This document shows, one piece after another, positions 36,812 through 45,745 of a stretch of DNA of 64,000 nucleotides; position 1 is the stretch's first letter, and each line of letters starts with the position of its first letter. Source of the stretch: Corynebacterium genitalium ATCC 33030. Lineage in GTDB: Bacteria; Actinomycetota; Actinomycetes; Mycobacteriales; Mycobacteriaceae. The translations under genes and the position numbers were made by a program. The DNA is taken from the NCBI RefSeq assembly GCF_000143825.1, contig NZ_CM000961.1:2005448-2069447 (forward strand). The letters run 5' to 3'. The notes beneath the pieces are model-generated. The model saw nothing but the letters and a program-made list of their open reading frames with translations. It made no database searches and was not told the origin of the DNA.

Positions 36812-37608
36812 CAGGCTTGGTGCGGCGTGTGAATGTTCCGCGGGTCGGTCATCTCGCGGTGGGACGCGCAAATGTACTCCACGGCTTCTTCGACGGAGTC
36901 GGTGACAAGGAAAAGCTCATCATCACCCGGAGAGATCAGGCCGCGGGCGAGCTGCTGACCGCGGATCCAGTCCACCAAGCCGGACCAGAACTCGGTGCCC
37001 AACAGGACCATCGGGAAGTTGGTCACCTTGCCGGTCTGGATCATGCAGAGGACCTCGAAGACCTCGTCCATCGTGCCGTAGCCGCCGGGAAGCGAGATGA
37101 AGCCCTGGGAGTACTTCAAGAACATCGTCTTGCGGGCGAAGAAGTAGCGGAAGTTCAGACCCAGGTCGACCCAGTCGTTGAGGCCCTGCTCGAACGGCAG
37201 CTCAATACCCAGCCCGACGGACATGCCTTCTGCCTCGTGCGCGCCACGGTTCGGGCCTTCCATCAGGCCGGGGCCGCCGCCGGTGATGACGGCGTACCCA
37301 GCGTCAACAAGGGCCTTGCCCAACTCGCGGGCCTGCTCGTACTCCGGGGTGCCCTCGCCCAGGCGTGCCGACCCGAAAACAGTCACGGCCCAGCCCAGAT
37401 CCTGCAGTGCATCAAAACCGGAGACGAACTCGCTGGTGATGCGCATGACGCGCCACGGATCCGCGTGCTTCCAATCGTGATCGGCGCGGCCCATCTCGAG
37501 CAGGCGCTGATCGTAGGTCGAACTCCCGTCCTTATCTCTATTGCGCTTGAGAATCGGGCCGGACAGCGTGCGGTTTCTGTCCGGGCGGGGTGTGATCTGT
37601 GGGGCCAC
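36811..37608 (-). CDS. LOG family protein (nucleoside 5'-monophosphate phosphoribohydrolase-like)
   Basis: A 265-residue LOG/TIGR00730 protein. The signature LPGGYGTMDEVFEV (PGGxGTxxE) is near 176-188 and GGGPGLMEGPNRGAHEAEG near 108-126. Such enzymes release ribose-5-phosphate from cytokinin-type or AMP-type monophosphates. The N-terminal 40 residues are basic and disordered. It is the first gene of a folP2-gpgS-linked operon, equivalent to Rv1205. The ATG is at 37608; no clear alternative. Confidence 0.88.
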   Translation of the reverse strand: MAPQITPRPDRNRTLSGPILKRNRDKDGSSTYDQRLLEMGRADHDWKHADPWRVMRITSEFVSGFDALQDLGWAVTVFGSARLGEGTPEYEQARELGKALVDAGYAVITGGGPGLMEGPNRGAHEAEGMSVGLGIELPFEQGLNDWVDLGLNFRYFFARKTMFLKYSQGFISLPGGYGTMDEVFEVLCMIQTGKVTNFPMVLLGTEFWSGLVDWIRGQQLARGLISPGDDELFLVTDSVEEAVEYICASHREMTDPRNIHTPHQA

Positions 37609-37677
37609 GGGGGAAACTTGCCTTTGCGTAGGGTGCGGGGGTGCTGAACTTATAAGGTGGCCGGCATCTGCCAGCTC

Positions 37678-38763
37678 TTACCTACTCTGCGGAGCGAGGA
37701 ACTCGCGCAGAGAGTCGGCGACGGTGCGGATCTGGTCCACCGGGCACTGCTCATCAATCTTGTGGGCAAAGCCGGGGTCGCCGGGGCCGAAGTTCACGGC
37801 CGGAACCCCCAGACTAGAGAACCGCGACACATCCGTCCATCCGAACTTGGCACGGAAGTTCCCGCCGACGGCGCGCAGCAGACCCTTCGCGACGGGGTCG
37901 TCGAGACCCGGCAGAGCGCCGCCGACCGCATCGTCGTAGGTGAGTTCAAGGCTCTCGTCAATGTCTAGGACGGACTCAAGGTGCGCCTTGGCGTCCTCCA
38001 ACGAGCGGTCCGGAGCGAAGCGGAAGTTCACTGTCAGCCGCGCCTCATCCGGAATGGTGTTGGTGGCCACTCCCCCGCTTATCCCCACGACGTTGAGGCC
38101 CTCGCGGTACTCGCACCCGGCGATGGTGACCGTGCGCGGCTCGTAGGCCGCCACGCGGCCGAGCACCCCGGCTAGATCGTGAATGGCGTTGTGTCCCAGC
38201 CACGCGCGTGCCGAGTGGGCGCGGGTGCCGCGGGCATCGACGAACACGCGGATCGTGCCCTGGCATCCAGCCTCGATAATCGCCCCTGACGGCTCGCCGA
38301 GCAGCGCCAAGTCGCCGTCGAACAGCTCCGGGCAATCTCGCTCCAAGTGCGCCAGGCCGTTGTATTGGGCGGCGACCTCTTCGGCTTCGTAACAGATCAG
38401 GGTCAGGTCGGTGGTGAGGGAAGAAGCGTCGTAAAGCGTGGCGAACGCGTGCAAATAGCAGGCCAGGCCCGATTTCATGTCCACCGAGCCGCAGCCGAAC
38501 AGCGTATCGCCTTCAACTCGGTGCGGGACGTTGTCGGCGATCGGCACCGTATCGATGTGCCCAGCCAGCACAACCCGCTGCCCCAACCCGCGGTGCGTGC
38601 GCGCGATGAGAGTGTGGCCGCGCCGGATCACCTCCACGCCGCCTAACGCGCACAAAGCCTCCTCGATCGCATCGGCGATCTTCTCTTCCTCATGCGACGG
38701 CGATGGGATGTCGATCAGCGCTTTCGTCAGCTCAACAGGGTCCTGAAATAGATCTAACGTCAC
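37678..38763 (-). CDS. dapE: Succinyl-diaminopimelate desuccinylase
   Basis: A 361-residue M20-family metallopeptidase that hydrolyses N-succinyl-LL-diaminopimelate, giving LL-DAP for lysine and peptidoglycan. The start is GTG 38763 (MTLDLFQDPVEL). Zinc motifs are VVLAGHIDTVPIAD (His and Asp) and SVDMKSGLA near 95-110, with CYEAEEVAAQYNGL supplying the catalytic Glu pair near 135. The longer open frame to 39243 lies antisense to dapD and is not real. It is divergent from the first dapD gene, so the two share a 51-base promoter region. Confidence 0.92.
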   Translation of the reverse strand: MTLDLFQDPVELTKALIDIPSPSHEEEKIADAIEEALCALGGVEVIRRGHTLIARTHRGLGQRVVLAGHIDTVPIADNVPHRVEGDTLFGCGSVDMKSGLACYLHAFATLYDASSLTTDLTLICYEAEEVAAQYNGLAHLERDCPELFDGDLALLGEPSGAIIEAGCQGTIRVFVDARGTRAHSARAWLGHNAIHDLAGVLGRVAAYEPRTVTIAGCEYREGLNVVGISGGVATNTIPDEARLTVNFRFAPDRSLEDAKAHLESVLDIDESLELTYDDAVGGALPGLDDPVAKGLLRAVGGNFRAKFGWTDVSRFSSLGVPAVNFGPGDPGFAHKIDEQCPVDQIRTVADSLREFLAPQSR

Positions 38764-38814
38764 GTGGGCGATCTTAGCGCGCGACCACCACTGGCCTTTC
38801 GTACGATGAGACGC

Positions 38815-39762
38815 ATGGGTCAATCCGCACGCGCAGTAGGAATCGCCAACATCGCCGCCGACGGTACCGTGCTGGACAGCTGGTACCCCTCCGTGTCGCT
38901 TATCGGCGACCCCGCCGACATCCTCGCCCCCTCCACCCGCCGCGTCAGCGCCAACGACCTTTCGCAGCGACTGCTCAACCTCGTCGGGATGGACAGGGAC
39001 CGCCGCGTTGAAGTGGTGCCCGTCCTCACTGAAATCGCCGACCTGGATGCCCCCGCCGTCGACGCGCATGACGTCTACCTGCGCCTGCACCTGCTCTCCC
39101 ACCGCAAGGTGCGGCCGCTGGAAATCAACATGACCGACTGCCTCGAGCACCTCGTGCCCGTGGCGTGGACGAACAAAGGACCCTGCCTGCCCGACGACTT
39201 CGAGTACGTGCGCACCAACCTGCGCGCCCGCGGCACCATTCACGTCTACGGCATCGAGCGGCTGCCCCGCATGGTCGACTACGTCGTGCCCACCGGTGTG
39301 ACCATCGCCGAGGCCGAGCGCGTCCGCCTTGGCGCCTACCTCGCCGAAGGCACCAGTGTGAACCGCGAAGGCTACGTCTCCTACAACTCCGGAACACTCG
39401 GCGCCGCCCGGATCGAGGGGCGACTGTCATCGGCGTGCGTCGTCGGCGGCGGCTCCGACCTTGGCCTATCGTCGCTCGTCATGGCCGGCCGCTCCGGCGG
39501 ATCCAACCGCACCCCGCTCCACATTGGTGCGGACTGCATCATCCACCCCTCCGCCGGCATCATTGACCTCGACCTGGGCGACCGCTGCGAAATCGGCGCC
39601 GGCGTCATGCTCGAACCGGGCACCATTCTCCATGACTCACGCATCGGCACCGGCTTCGAATCCTATGTTCCCGCCCGCACCATCAACGGCCAGTCCGACA
39701 TCACCATCACCAACGAAGCGCACAGCGCCACACCGGTGATCCGCGAGCAGCGCGCGCAGTAA
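38815..39762 (+). CDS. Divergent tetrahydrodipicolinate N-succinyltransferase paralogue
   Basis: A 315-residue protein clearly homologous to the actinobacterial DapD further on (42810). Both begin with a similar alpha/beta domain (DGTVLDSWYPSV here, [12 protein letters not shown] there) and share [20 protein letters not shown] and a left-handed beta-helix. Where the canonical enzyme has [14 protein letters not shown] this one has NREGYVSYNSGTLG, and it carries a loop GRSGGSNRTPLHIG. It probably succinylates tetrahydrodipicolinate or a related amine. C. glutamicum also has such a second copy (from memory). The start at ATG 38815 is taken; 38806 is also possible. Confidence 0.8.
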   Translation: MGQSARAVGIANIAADGTVLDSWYPSVSLIGDPADILAPSTRRVSANDLSQRLLNLVGMDRDRRVEVVPVLTEIADLDAPAVDAHDVYLRLHLLSHRKVRPLEINMTDCLEHLVPVAWTNKGPCLPDDFEYVRTNLRARGTIHVYGIERLPRMVDYVVPTGVTIAEAERVRLGAYLAEGTSVNREGYVSYNSGTLGAARIEGRLSSACVVGGGSDLGLSSLVMAGRSGGSNRTPLHIGADCIIHPSAGIIDLDLGDRCEIGAGVMLEPGTILHDSRIGTGFESYVPARTINGQSDITITNEAHSATPVIREQRAQ

Positions 39763-39819
39763 CGCGAAGTCCTCCCCTGATTTCTTGGTCAGCCCCCGCT
39801 ATTCCTAGACTTGACATTT

Positions 39820-41223
39820 ATGTCAACATCCCTGAACGCCGGGCTGAAAACCCGTCACCTGACCATGATGGGACTCGGCTCAGCTATCGGCGCCGGCCTA
39901 TTCCTGGGCACTGGTGTCGGAATTCAGGCCGCCGGCCCCGCCGTGCTCATCGCCTACATCATTGCTGGCGCCATCACCGTGTGCGTCATGCAGATGCTCG
40001 CCGAGATGGTCGCCGCGCGCCCGTCGTCGGGCACCTTCTCCACCTATGCCGAGGAAGCGTTCGGGCCCTGGGCCGGCTTCCTTATCGGCTGGCTGTACTG
40101 GTTCATGATGATCATGATCATGGCCGTGGAGATCACCGGTGCCTCCGCTATCATCGCCGCCTGGTTCAGCATCTCGCCGTGGATTCCGGCGCTTGTGGCG
40201 ATTGTCGTGTTCACGTTGATCAACTTCGCGGCCGTGCGCAATTTCGGCGAGTTCGAGTTCTGGTTCGCGCTGATCAAAGTCGTAGTCATCGTGGCGTTCC
40301 TGATTCTCGGCGTCGCGCTGTGGCTGGGACTGCTGCCGGGCACGTCGTTTGTCGGCCTGTCCAATGTCAGCGACGTCGGCTTCATGCCCAACGGCTGGGG
40401 CGGCGTGGCTACCGCGCTGCTCGCCGTCGCGTTCGCCTTCGGCGGCATTGAGCTGGTCACCATCGCTGCCGCCGAATCCGAAGACCCCGAGGTCGCCGTC
40501 CACTCCGCGATCCGCACCATCATCTGGCGCATCTCCGTCTTCTACATCGGCTCCGTGCTGCTCATCGTGCTGTTGCTGCCGTTCAACCAGATCGGCGGCG
40601 CGTCCGACGCTTCCGAATCGCCCTTCACCGCCGTGCTGCGCCTGGCCAACATCCCCGGCGCCGTGGGCATTATGGAGGCGGTCATCGTCGTCGCGCTGCT
40701 GTCCGCGTGCAACACGCAGATCTACGGTTCCTCGCGCTTCCTGCACAACCTCTCCGTGCGTGGCGACGCCCCCCGCGCCTTTTCGCTTACCGACGCCCGC
40801 GGCGTCCCCCTGCGCGCCGTCATCGTCTCCGTCATCTTCGGATTCGTCGCCGTCGCCCTCCAATACTGGAACCCGCCGGGGCTGCTCGCCTTCCTGCTCA
40901 ACGCCGTCGGCGGCTGCTTGATCGTGATCTGGTTCGCCATCGCGTTCTCGTTCCTGCGCCTCCACCCGCGCCTGGAGGCCTCCGGCCAGCTGACCGATGT
41001 CCGCATGTGGGCCCCGTCTGTCTTGCCGTGGGCAACCATTGCGCTGGCTGCTGGGATTGTTGTACTCATGCTTACCGACGACGGCGGCCGCTTCCAGGTC
41101 ATTGCCGTCGCCGTCGTTGTCACCGTGATCACCGTTGCCGGGCTGATCTGGACCAACACCGGCGCGTTCAAGCGCCGCCGCGCCGAAAACACAACCAAGA
41201 CCACCGAAGGACCCCGCCGATGA
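39820..41223 (+). CDS. Amino-acid permease, APC superfamily (first of a pair)
   Basis: A 467-residue membrane transporter with about twelve helices. The APC signature GLGSAIGAGLFLGTG and GPAVLIAYIIAG lie near 20-50, and AFAFGGIELVTIAAAESEDP near 205-225. The family carries neutral, basic or aromatic amino acids with protons; the substrate cannot be read. The start is ATG 39820, without a clear Shine-Dalgarno. The next permease starts inside its stop (ATGA), so both are co-translated. The two are close paralogues, obviously a tandem duplication. They are set between two dapD genes. Confidence 0.88.
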   Translation: MSTSLNAGLKTRHLTMMGLGSAIGAGLFLGTGVGIQAAGPAVLIAYIIAGAITVCVMQMLAEMVAARPSSGTFSTYAEEAFGPWAGFLIGWLYWFMMIMIMAVEITGASAIIAAWFSISPWIPALVAIVVFTLINFAAVRNFGEFEFWFALIKVVVIVAFLILGVALWLGLLPGTSFVGLSNVSDVGFMPNGWGGVATALLAVAFAFGGIELVTIAAAESEDPEVAVHSAIRTIIWRISVFYIGSVLLIVLLLPFNQIGGASDASESPFTAVLRLANIPGAVGIMEAVIVVALLSACNTQIYGSSRFLHNLSVRGDAPRAFSLTDARGVPLRAVIVSVIFGFVAVALQYWNPPGLLAFLLNAVGGCLIVIWFAIAFSFLRLHPRLEASGQLTDVRMWAPSVLPWATIALAAGIVVLMLTDDGGRFQVIAVAVVVTVITVAGLIWTNTGAFKRRRAENTTKTTEGPRR

Positions 41224-42686
41224 CTACTGCCGCTAACACCTCCGGACCTGACTCCGGTGCCAACCACGGCGCCACCGCAACCCCCACCGCGTTGACCAAC
41301 GACGCGAATTCTGAACTCGGCAGCGGCCTGAAGTCGCGCCACCTCACGCTCATGGGCCTGGGCACGGCCGTCGGTGCGGGCCTGTTCCTCGGCGTCGGCG
41401 TGGGCATCCGCGCAGCGGGGCCGGCGATTTTGCTGGCCTACGTCATCGCCGGCATCGTCGTCATCTCCGTGATGCGCATGTTGGGTGAGATGGCGGCGGC
41501 ACGCCCGTCGTCAGGGTCTTTCGCGACGTACGGACGCCAAGCGTACGGCCACTGGGCGGGCTTCCTCCTCGGCTGGATCTACTGGTTCCTGCTCATCATG
41601 GCGTGCGGTGTGGAGATCACCGGCGCATCCGCCATCATGGCGGGCTGGTTCGGGGTGCCGCAGTGGATTCCGGCGCTCGTCGTCGTGGGCATTCTCACCG
41701 CCGTCAACCTCGCGCAGGTCAAGGGATTCGGCGAGTTCGAGTACTGGTTCGCCATGATCAAGGTCGCCGTCATCTTGCTCTTCCTGGTCATTGGTGCCGC
41801 CCTATGGCTCGGCCTGTTGCCCGCCAACGGCTTCGTCGGGTTCTCCAACGTGACCGAATCCGGTTTCGCCCCCAACGGCATCGCCGGTATCGCCGCCGGC
41901 CTTCTCGCCGTCGCCTTCGCGTTCGGAGGCATCGAGGTGGTCACCATCGCCGCCGCCGAATCCGAGGACCCCGCCCGCAACGTGCGCAACGCCGTCAACT
42001 CCATCATCTGGCGTATCGCGCTATTTTACATCGGCTCGGTCATCGTGATCATCCTGCTGCTTCCCTACGCGCAGATCGACGGCGCGGACACCGCCGCAGA
42101 ATCCCCCTTCACTCAGGTGCTGGACATGGCCAACATCCCGGGCGCGGCCGGCTTCATGGAGGCCGTCATCGTCTTGGCGCTGCTCTCGGCCTTCAACGCG
42201 CAGGTCTACGGCACGTCCCGCCTGGCCTACCAGCAGGCGCTCGAAGGTGACGCTCCGCGCTGGATGGCGCGCACCAACGCCCGCGGCGTGCCGATCAACT
42301 CGGTGCTCGTCTCCGTCTTCTTCGCCTTCGTGGCTGTCGGTCTGCAGTGGTGGAACCCGCCGGGCATGATCGACTTCATCATGAACGCCACCGGTGGCTG
42401 CCTCATCGTGGTGTGGATCATGATCACGCTGAGCTACATCAAGCTCAAGCCGGGCATCGCCGACTCCGCCGTCCAGGTCCGCGGCGCATCCTGGGTCCCG
42501 TGGGTCACGCTCGCCGCGCTCCTCGGCCTGGTCGTCCTGATGCTTTTCGACGCCTCCGCCCGCCCCCAAGTCATCTCCGTCACCATCCTCTCCCTCGTGC
42601 TGGTGGGCTTGTCCCTTCTCACCCGCGGTAGAAGCGTCAAAAACAACGCTGAAATCGCACCGGACGGGAACAAAACCTCTGCCTAA
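41220..42686 (+). CDS. Amino-acid permease, APC superfamily (second of a pair)
   Basis: A 488-residue APC transporter from ATG 41220, overlapping the first permease stop by four bases. It has a longer Thr/Ser/Asn-rich cytoplasmic N-terminus (about 30 residues) before GLGTAVGAGLFLGVG. The body is strongly similar to the first permease, including AFAFGGIEVVTIAAAESEDP, and the C-terminal NATGGCLIVVW-type helix. Duplicated permeases with diverged tails may differ in specificity. The upstream open frame to 40707 runs inside the first permease in another frame and is not used. Confidence 0.88.
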   Translation: MTTAANTSGPDSGANHGATATPTALTNDANSELGSGLKSRHLTLMGLGTAVGAGLFLGVGVGIRAAGPAILLAYVIAGIVVISVMRMLGEMAAARPSSGSFATYGRQAYGHWAGFLLGWIYWFLLIMACGVEITGASAIMAGWFGVPQWIPALVVVGILTAVNLAQVKGFGEFEYWFAMIKVAVILLFLVIGAALWLGLLPANGFVGFSNVTESGFAPNGIAGIAAGLLAVAFAFGGIEVVTIAAAESEDPARNVRNAVNSIIWRIALFYIGSVIVIILLLPYAQIDGADTAAESPFTQVLDMANIPGAAGFMEAVIVLALLSAFNAQVYGTSRLAYQQALEGDAPRWMARTNARGVPINSVLVSVFFAFVAVGLQWWNPPGMIDFIMNATGGCLIVVWIMITLSYIKLKPGIADSAVQVRGASWVPWVTLAALLGLVVLMLFDASARPQVISVTILSLVLVGLSLLTRGRSVKNNAEIAPDGNKTSA

Positions 42687-42753
42687 TAGCGTTTCACGCG
42701 TGCCAAAGCTGAGATATCGCCCCCGATTCTCTAAGCTGGCTCACGGAAACAAC

Positions 42754-42780
42754 GCGACGTGTCCCCCGTAGACACGTCGC
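42754..42780 (+). promoter_or_regulatory. Perfect 10-bp hairpin before dapD
   Basis: GCGACGTGTC, seven loop bases, GACACGTCGC. It lies 30 bases before the dapD ATG at 42810, with no T-run after it, so it is not a typical terminator. It may be an operator or a leader structure affecting dapD. Confidence 0.5.
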
Positions 42781-42809
42781 ATCACTGAGCAGAAAGAGCT
42801 GATACAGAG

Positions 42810-43775
42810 ATGACCACCGCAATTGCTAAGGGCCTGGCCACCGTCACCCACGACGGAACCGTTCTGGATGTCTGGTACCCGGCCCCGAAGATTGGGGAGT
42901 CCGTCACCGAAGCCGGCACCACGCGCCTCGAAGAGACCCCGCAGCAGTTCGAAGACCTGGCCGGGCCGGATGAGGATCGTGGGGTGGCGCGTGTGGCAGT
43001 GGAGACGCGGATTGCGTCGATAAGCGATGCCCCCGCAGATGCATACGACGCGTACCTGCGCCTCCACCTGCTATCCCACCGCCTAGTCAAGCCGCACGAG
43101 GCGAACCTCGACGGGCTGTTTGGTCTGCTGGCCAACGTCGTATGGACCAACTACGGTCCGTGCGAGGTGTCTGACTTCCAGGTCGTACGCGGTCGCCTGG
43201 CAGCCAGGGGCCCGGTCGTTGTCTACTCCGTAGACAAGTTCCCCCGCATGGTCGATTACGTTGTGCCGTCCGGCGTGCGCATCGGCGACGCCGACCGCAT
43301 CCGCCTCGGTGCCCACCTGGCCGAAGGCACAACCGTCATGCACGAAGGCTTCGTGAACTTCAACGCCGGCACCCTCGGTGCCTCCATGGTCGAAGGCCGC
43401 ATTTCCGCTGGCGTGGTCGTTGGCGACGGCACCGACATCGGCGGCGGCGCCTCCATCATGGGCACCCTGTCCGGCGGCGGCAAGGAAACCATCAAGATCG
43501 GCGAAGGCTGCCTGCTCGGCGCCAACGCCGGCATCGGCATCTCGCTCGGCGACAACTGCACCGTTGAGGCCGGCCTTTACGTCACCGCCGGCACCAAGGT
43601 CGTCATCACCGATAACATCGCCGCCGACCTAGGCCGCTCCGCCGGCGACGAGGTCAAGGCCGTCGAGCTGTCCGGCCACAACAACATCCTGTTCCGCCGC
43701 AACTCCCTGACCGGCGCCGTCGAGGCTTCCCGCGCACACGCCGTCGAGCTCAACGAAGAACTGCACAAGAACTAA
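42810..43775 (+). CDS. dapD: Tetrahydrodipicolinate N-succinyltransferase DapD
   Basis: A 321-residue acyltransferase of the succinylase branch of lysine/DAP synthesis, using succinyl-CoA. It is the long actinobacterial form: an N-terminal alpha/beta domain, a left-handed beta-helix of hexapeptide repeats from about 165 to 290, and a short C-terminal helix. The active-site region [20 protein letters not shown] is near 174-193, as in M. tuberculosis DapD. The trimer binds substrate between subunits. It lies downstream of two permeases, with a 10-bp hairpin before it and a terminator after it. It is presumed to be the main enzyme, with the paralogue at 38815 as a second version. Confidence 0.93.
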   Translation: MTTAIAKGLATVTHDGTVLDVWYPAPKIGESVTEAGTTRLEETPQQFEDLAGPDEDRGVARVAVETRIASISDAPADAYDAYLRLHLLSHRLVKPHEANLDGLFGLLANVVWTNYGPCEVSDFQVVRGRLAARGPVVVYSVDKFPRMVDYVVPSGVRIGDADRIRLGAHLAEGTTVMHEGFVNFNAGTLGASMVEGRISAGVVVGDGTDIGGGASIMGTLSGGGKETIKIGEGCLLGANAGIGISLGDNCTVEAGLYVTAGTKVVITDNIAADLGRSAGDEVKAVELSGHNNILFRRNSLTGAVEASRAHAVELNEELHKN

Positions 43776-43807
43776 CTCCCGTTGCGCACTGCAGTGTGCA
43801 CGCTCTT

Positions 43808-43830
43808 GCCCCGCCTTGTGCGGGGCTTTT
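43808..43830 (+). terminator. Intrinsic terminator after dapD
   Basis: GCCCCGC, a five-base loop and GCGGGGC followed by TTTT lies 33 bases after the dapD stop. Confidence 0.85.
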
Positions 43831-43842
43831 AGCGTTTGAGGC

Positions 43843-44955
43843 ATGGAAACTTTCGATGACCTTGTCAGCGCGTTCAGCGCCCCAAGGTTGGGGGCGTTGA
43901 AAGATTTCAACAAACAGCAAGCACTCAGCGCCGGCGTGGAGCCGTCGGTGGTGAACAACTGGAAACTTGTCCATGACGCCTACTTCGGCGATGGCTTATC
44001 TGCAGCCAAGCGCGAGAAAGCCTCGAACAAAGCGATGCGCTTGGGCCTCTCCGTGGGCATGCTCGCGAAGATTGAGCGCTCCATCGCGCACATCAAGCAC
44101 GCGACACGCCGCCACACCATGCGCCTGAAGCTTCTCGACGCCGCCAGCCGCACCACCCGCACTTTCAAAGCCTTGGGAGCACTGATCAAGAAGATCGTCC
44201 CGCCGAAAAACCCACCCGCGCGCCAGGAGCGCGCCACCATCAGTGAAGGCGACGACGACATGGCCACCCTGACCCTGACGACCGGTAAACGCTTCCTCGC
44301 CGACCTCAAGCACGTTCTTACGGCCGGCATGGGTGCTAACGAATCTCCAGGGGCGCACATGGCCCGCAAGCTCATCGCCTTATTGCGTGGCGACGGCAGC
44401 GTCCCCGAAGCCTCACCCCGCCCCATGCTCCTTGTTCCCCTGCCGGAATGGACGCGTATTGTGCGCGGCGACGGCGACGATGTCATCCTCGGCTTGACCG
44501 ACGGCACCACCATGACCGGCAAGGAATTCATGGACCGGTTCATCGCCACCGGCGGCAACGAGATGGAAGCCGCAGTGTTCCACCCCACCGAAGGCGCCGT
44601 GAATCTGTACCGCACTGAGCGTCTGGCCAACGCCAAGCAACGCGACCTGGCCAAGGCAATCCAGCCGATGTGCGCTCACCCGGACTGCCACCATGCTGCC
44701 GACTTCTGCCAAGTCCATCACGCGGAAGCATGGGCGCGCGGCGGGGAGACTAACATCGCCAACCTGGTTCCGCTGTGCCGCTACCACAACCGTATTAACG
44801 ACGACACCCCGGACGTGCGCCGCTCCCGAGGCCACATTGCAATCCGCGCCGGCCGGCCAGTATGGGTCTCCCCGTACGGCACCGTGCGCACCAACCAGCG
44901 GCATAGGTTCGGCGCCATGGACGCTCTCTTCGGTCCTGCAGTTGCCGCCGCTTAG
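43843..44955 (+). CDS. HNH endonuclease-domain protein (13E12/DUF222-like)
   Basis: A 370-residue protein. The C-terminal HNH module begins with the zinc-type CAHPDCHHAADFCQVHH (about 280-296), then HAEAWARGGETNIANLVPLC and YHNRINDD, with catalytic His and Asn. The N-terminal two-thirds are helical and basic. This layout is typical of the actinobacterial 13E12-repeat/DUF222-HNH proteins, which occur in many copies and are linked to mobile DNA. Function in this cell is unknown; it could be a solitary nuclease or a relic of an element. It has its own ATG nearby and stands alone between dapD and gtrA. Confidence 0.82.
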   Translation: METFDDLVSAFSAPRLGALKDFNKQQALSAGVEPSVVNNWKLVHDAYFGDGLSAAKREKASNKAMRLGLSVGMLAKIERSIAHIKHATRRHTMRLKLLDAASRTTRTFKALGALIKKIVPPKNPPARQERATISEGDDDMATLTLTTGKRFLADLKHVLTAGMGANESPGAHMARKLIALLRGDGSVPEASPRPMLLVPLPEWTRIVRGDGDDVILGLTDGTTMTGKEFMDRFIATGGNEMEAAVFHPTEGAVNLYRTERLANAKQRDLAKAIQPMCAHPDCHHAADFCQVHHAEAWARGGETNIANLVPLCRYHNRINDDTPDVRRSRGHIAIRAGRPVWVSPYGTVRTNQRHRFGAMDALFGPAVAAA

Positions 44956-45003
44956 ACTGCGGGAACTCGAAGGGCGGCGAGCTCGAGGGGCGGCGAAGCC
45001 GGT

Positions 45004-45591
45004 CTAGACGACAGCGAGGGGGCTTTTCGGTTTCCCGAACGTCCAGAGTTTATTGATGACGAAGTTGACCGGCATCGCCACCAGGGTCGAAATCGCGGCG
45101 GACCAGTAGAATTTTGTGCGGAAGCCGGTGGAGTTGTCGAAGATGTCGTCGGAAAGCGCGATGGGCGATGTCGGATTCATCAGCAACGTCGCCACGGTCT
45201 GACTTACGAGGAATGCGACAATGCCCGTGGTCATGAACGGGAAATAGCCGCGCAACCACGACTTCTTCGGCACATTGCGGAACGTCCACGACCGGTTGAG
45301 CTGGTAGTTCCACGTGTTTGCCACCACAAACGCAATGGTCATGATGACGTGGTACCAGCGGACGTTCCACCGCGTGCCGAACAAGTTCATGAAGACTTCG
45401 TTCTCGTGGATATCCCACCCGAGCTCGAGCGCCTTCTTGACTACATAAACCACCGCAAGGTTGACGAAGACCCCTGACCCGCCGACAATCCCGAATTTGA
45501 TGAATTCTCGTGCGCCGTTAGCGAAGCGGACAGCGGTACTCCCGCCGCCCTCAGCTGGCCGTGGTTCGGCCGGTGTCACAGTGTCCGTCAA
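45004..45591 (-). CDS. GtrA-like polyprenyl-glycosylation membrane protein
   Basis: A 195-residue GtrA family protein with four membrane helices: IKFGIVGGSGVFVNLAVVYVV, VIMTIAFVVANTWNYQLN, FMTTGIVAFLVSQTVATLL and WSAAISTLVAMPVNFVINKLW. The conserved NYxLNRxWTF motif (NYQLNRSWTF) is near 105-114. GtrA proteins flip or aid lipid-linked sugars in cell-wall glycosylation. The TTG start has AAGGAC seven bases before it. It is on the minus strand close to dapC, and this neighbourhood is shared with other corynebacteria. Confidence 0.85.
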   Translation of the reverse strand: MTDTVTPAEPRPAEGGGSTAVRFANGAREFIKFGIVGGSGVFVNLAVVYVVKKALELGWDIHENEVFMNLFGTRWNVRWYHVIMTIAFVVANTWNYQLNRSWTFRNVPKKSWLRGYFPFMTTGIVAFLVSQTVATLLMNPTSPIALSDDIFDNSTGFRTKFYWSAAISTLVAMPVNFVINKLWTFGKPKSPLAVV

Positions 45592-45745
45592 TGAGCGTCC
45601 TTAGTCCTCAGTGGCGCCCGAATCGACGCGCAACTTCCCGGCAACATTACTCTGGTAGCGCGCGAACTCTGGGATTGTCGTGGCGTTATCTTGCTCACGA
45701 ACCGGTCGAACCGCCCGTGGACGCGGCTGCGACGAACCAGAAGCG

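Noticed and set aside
38764..39243. N-terminal extension of dapE
   Set aside because: It overlaps dapD in antisense; the M20 peptidase begins at GTG 38763.
40707..41219. Long upstream extension of the second permease
   Set aside because: It lies inside the first permease in another frame and gives an Arg/Pro-rich nonsense sequence. The real start is ATG 41220.
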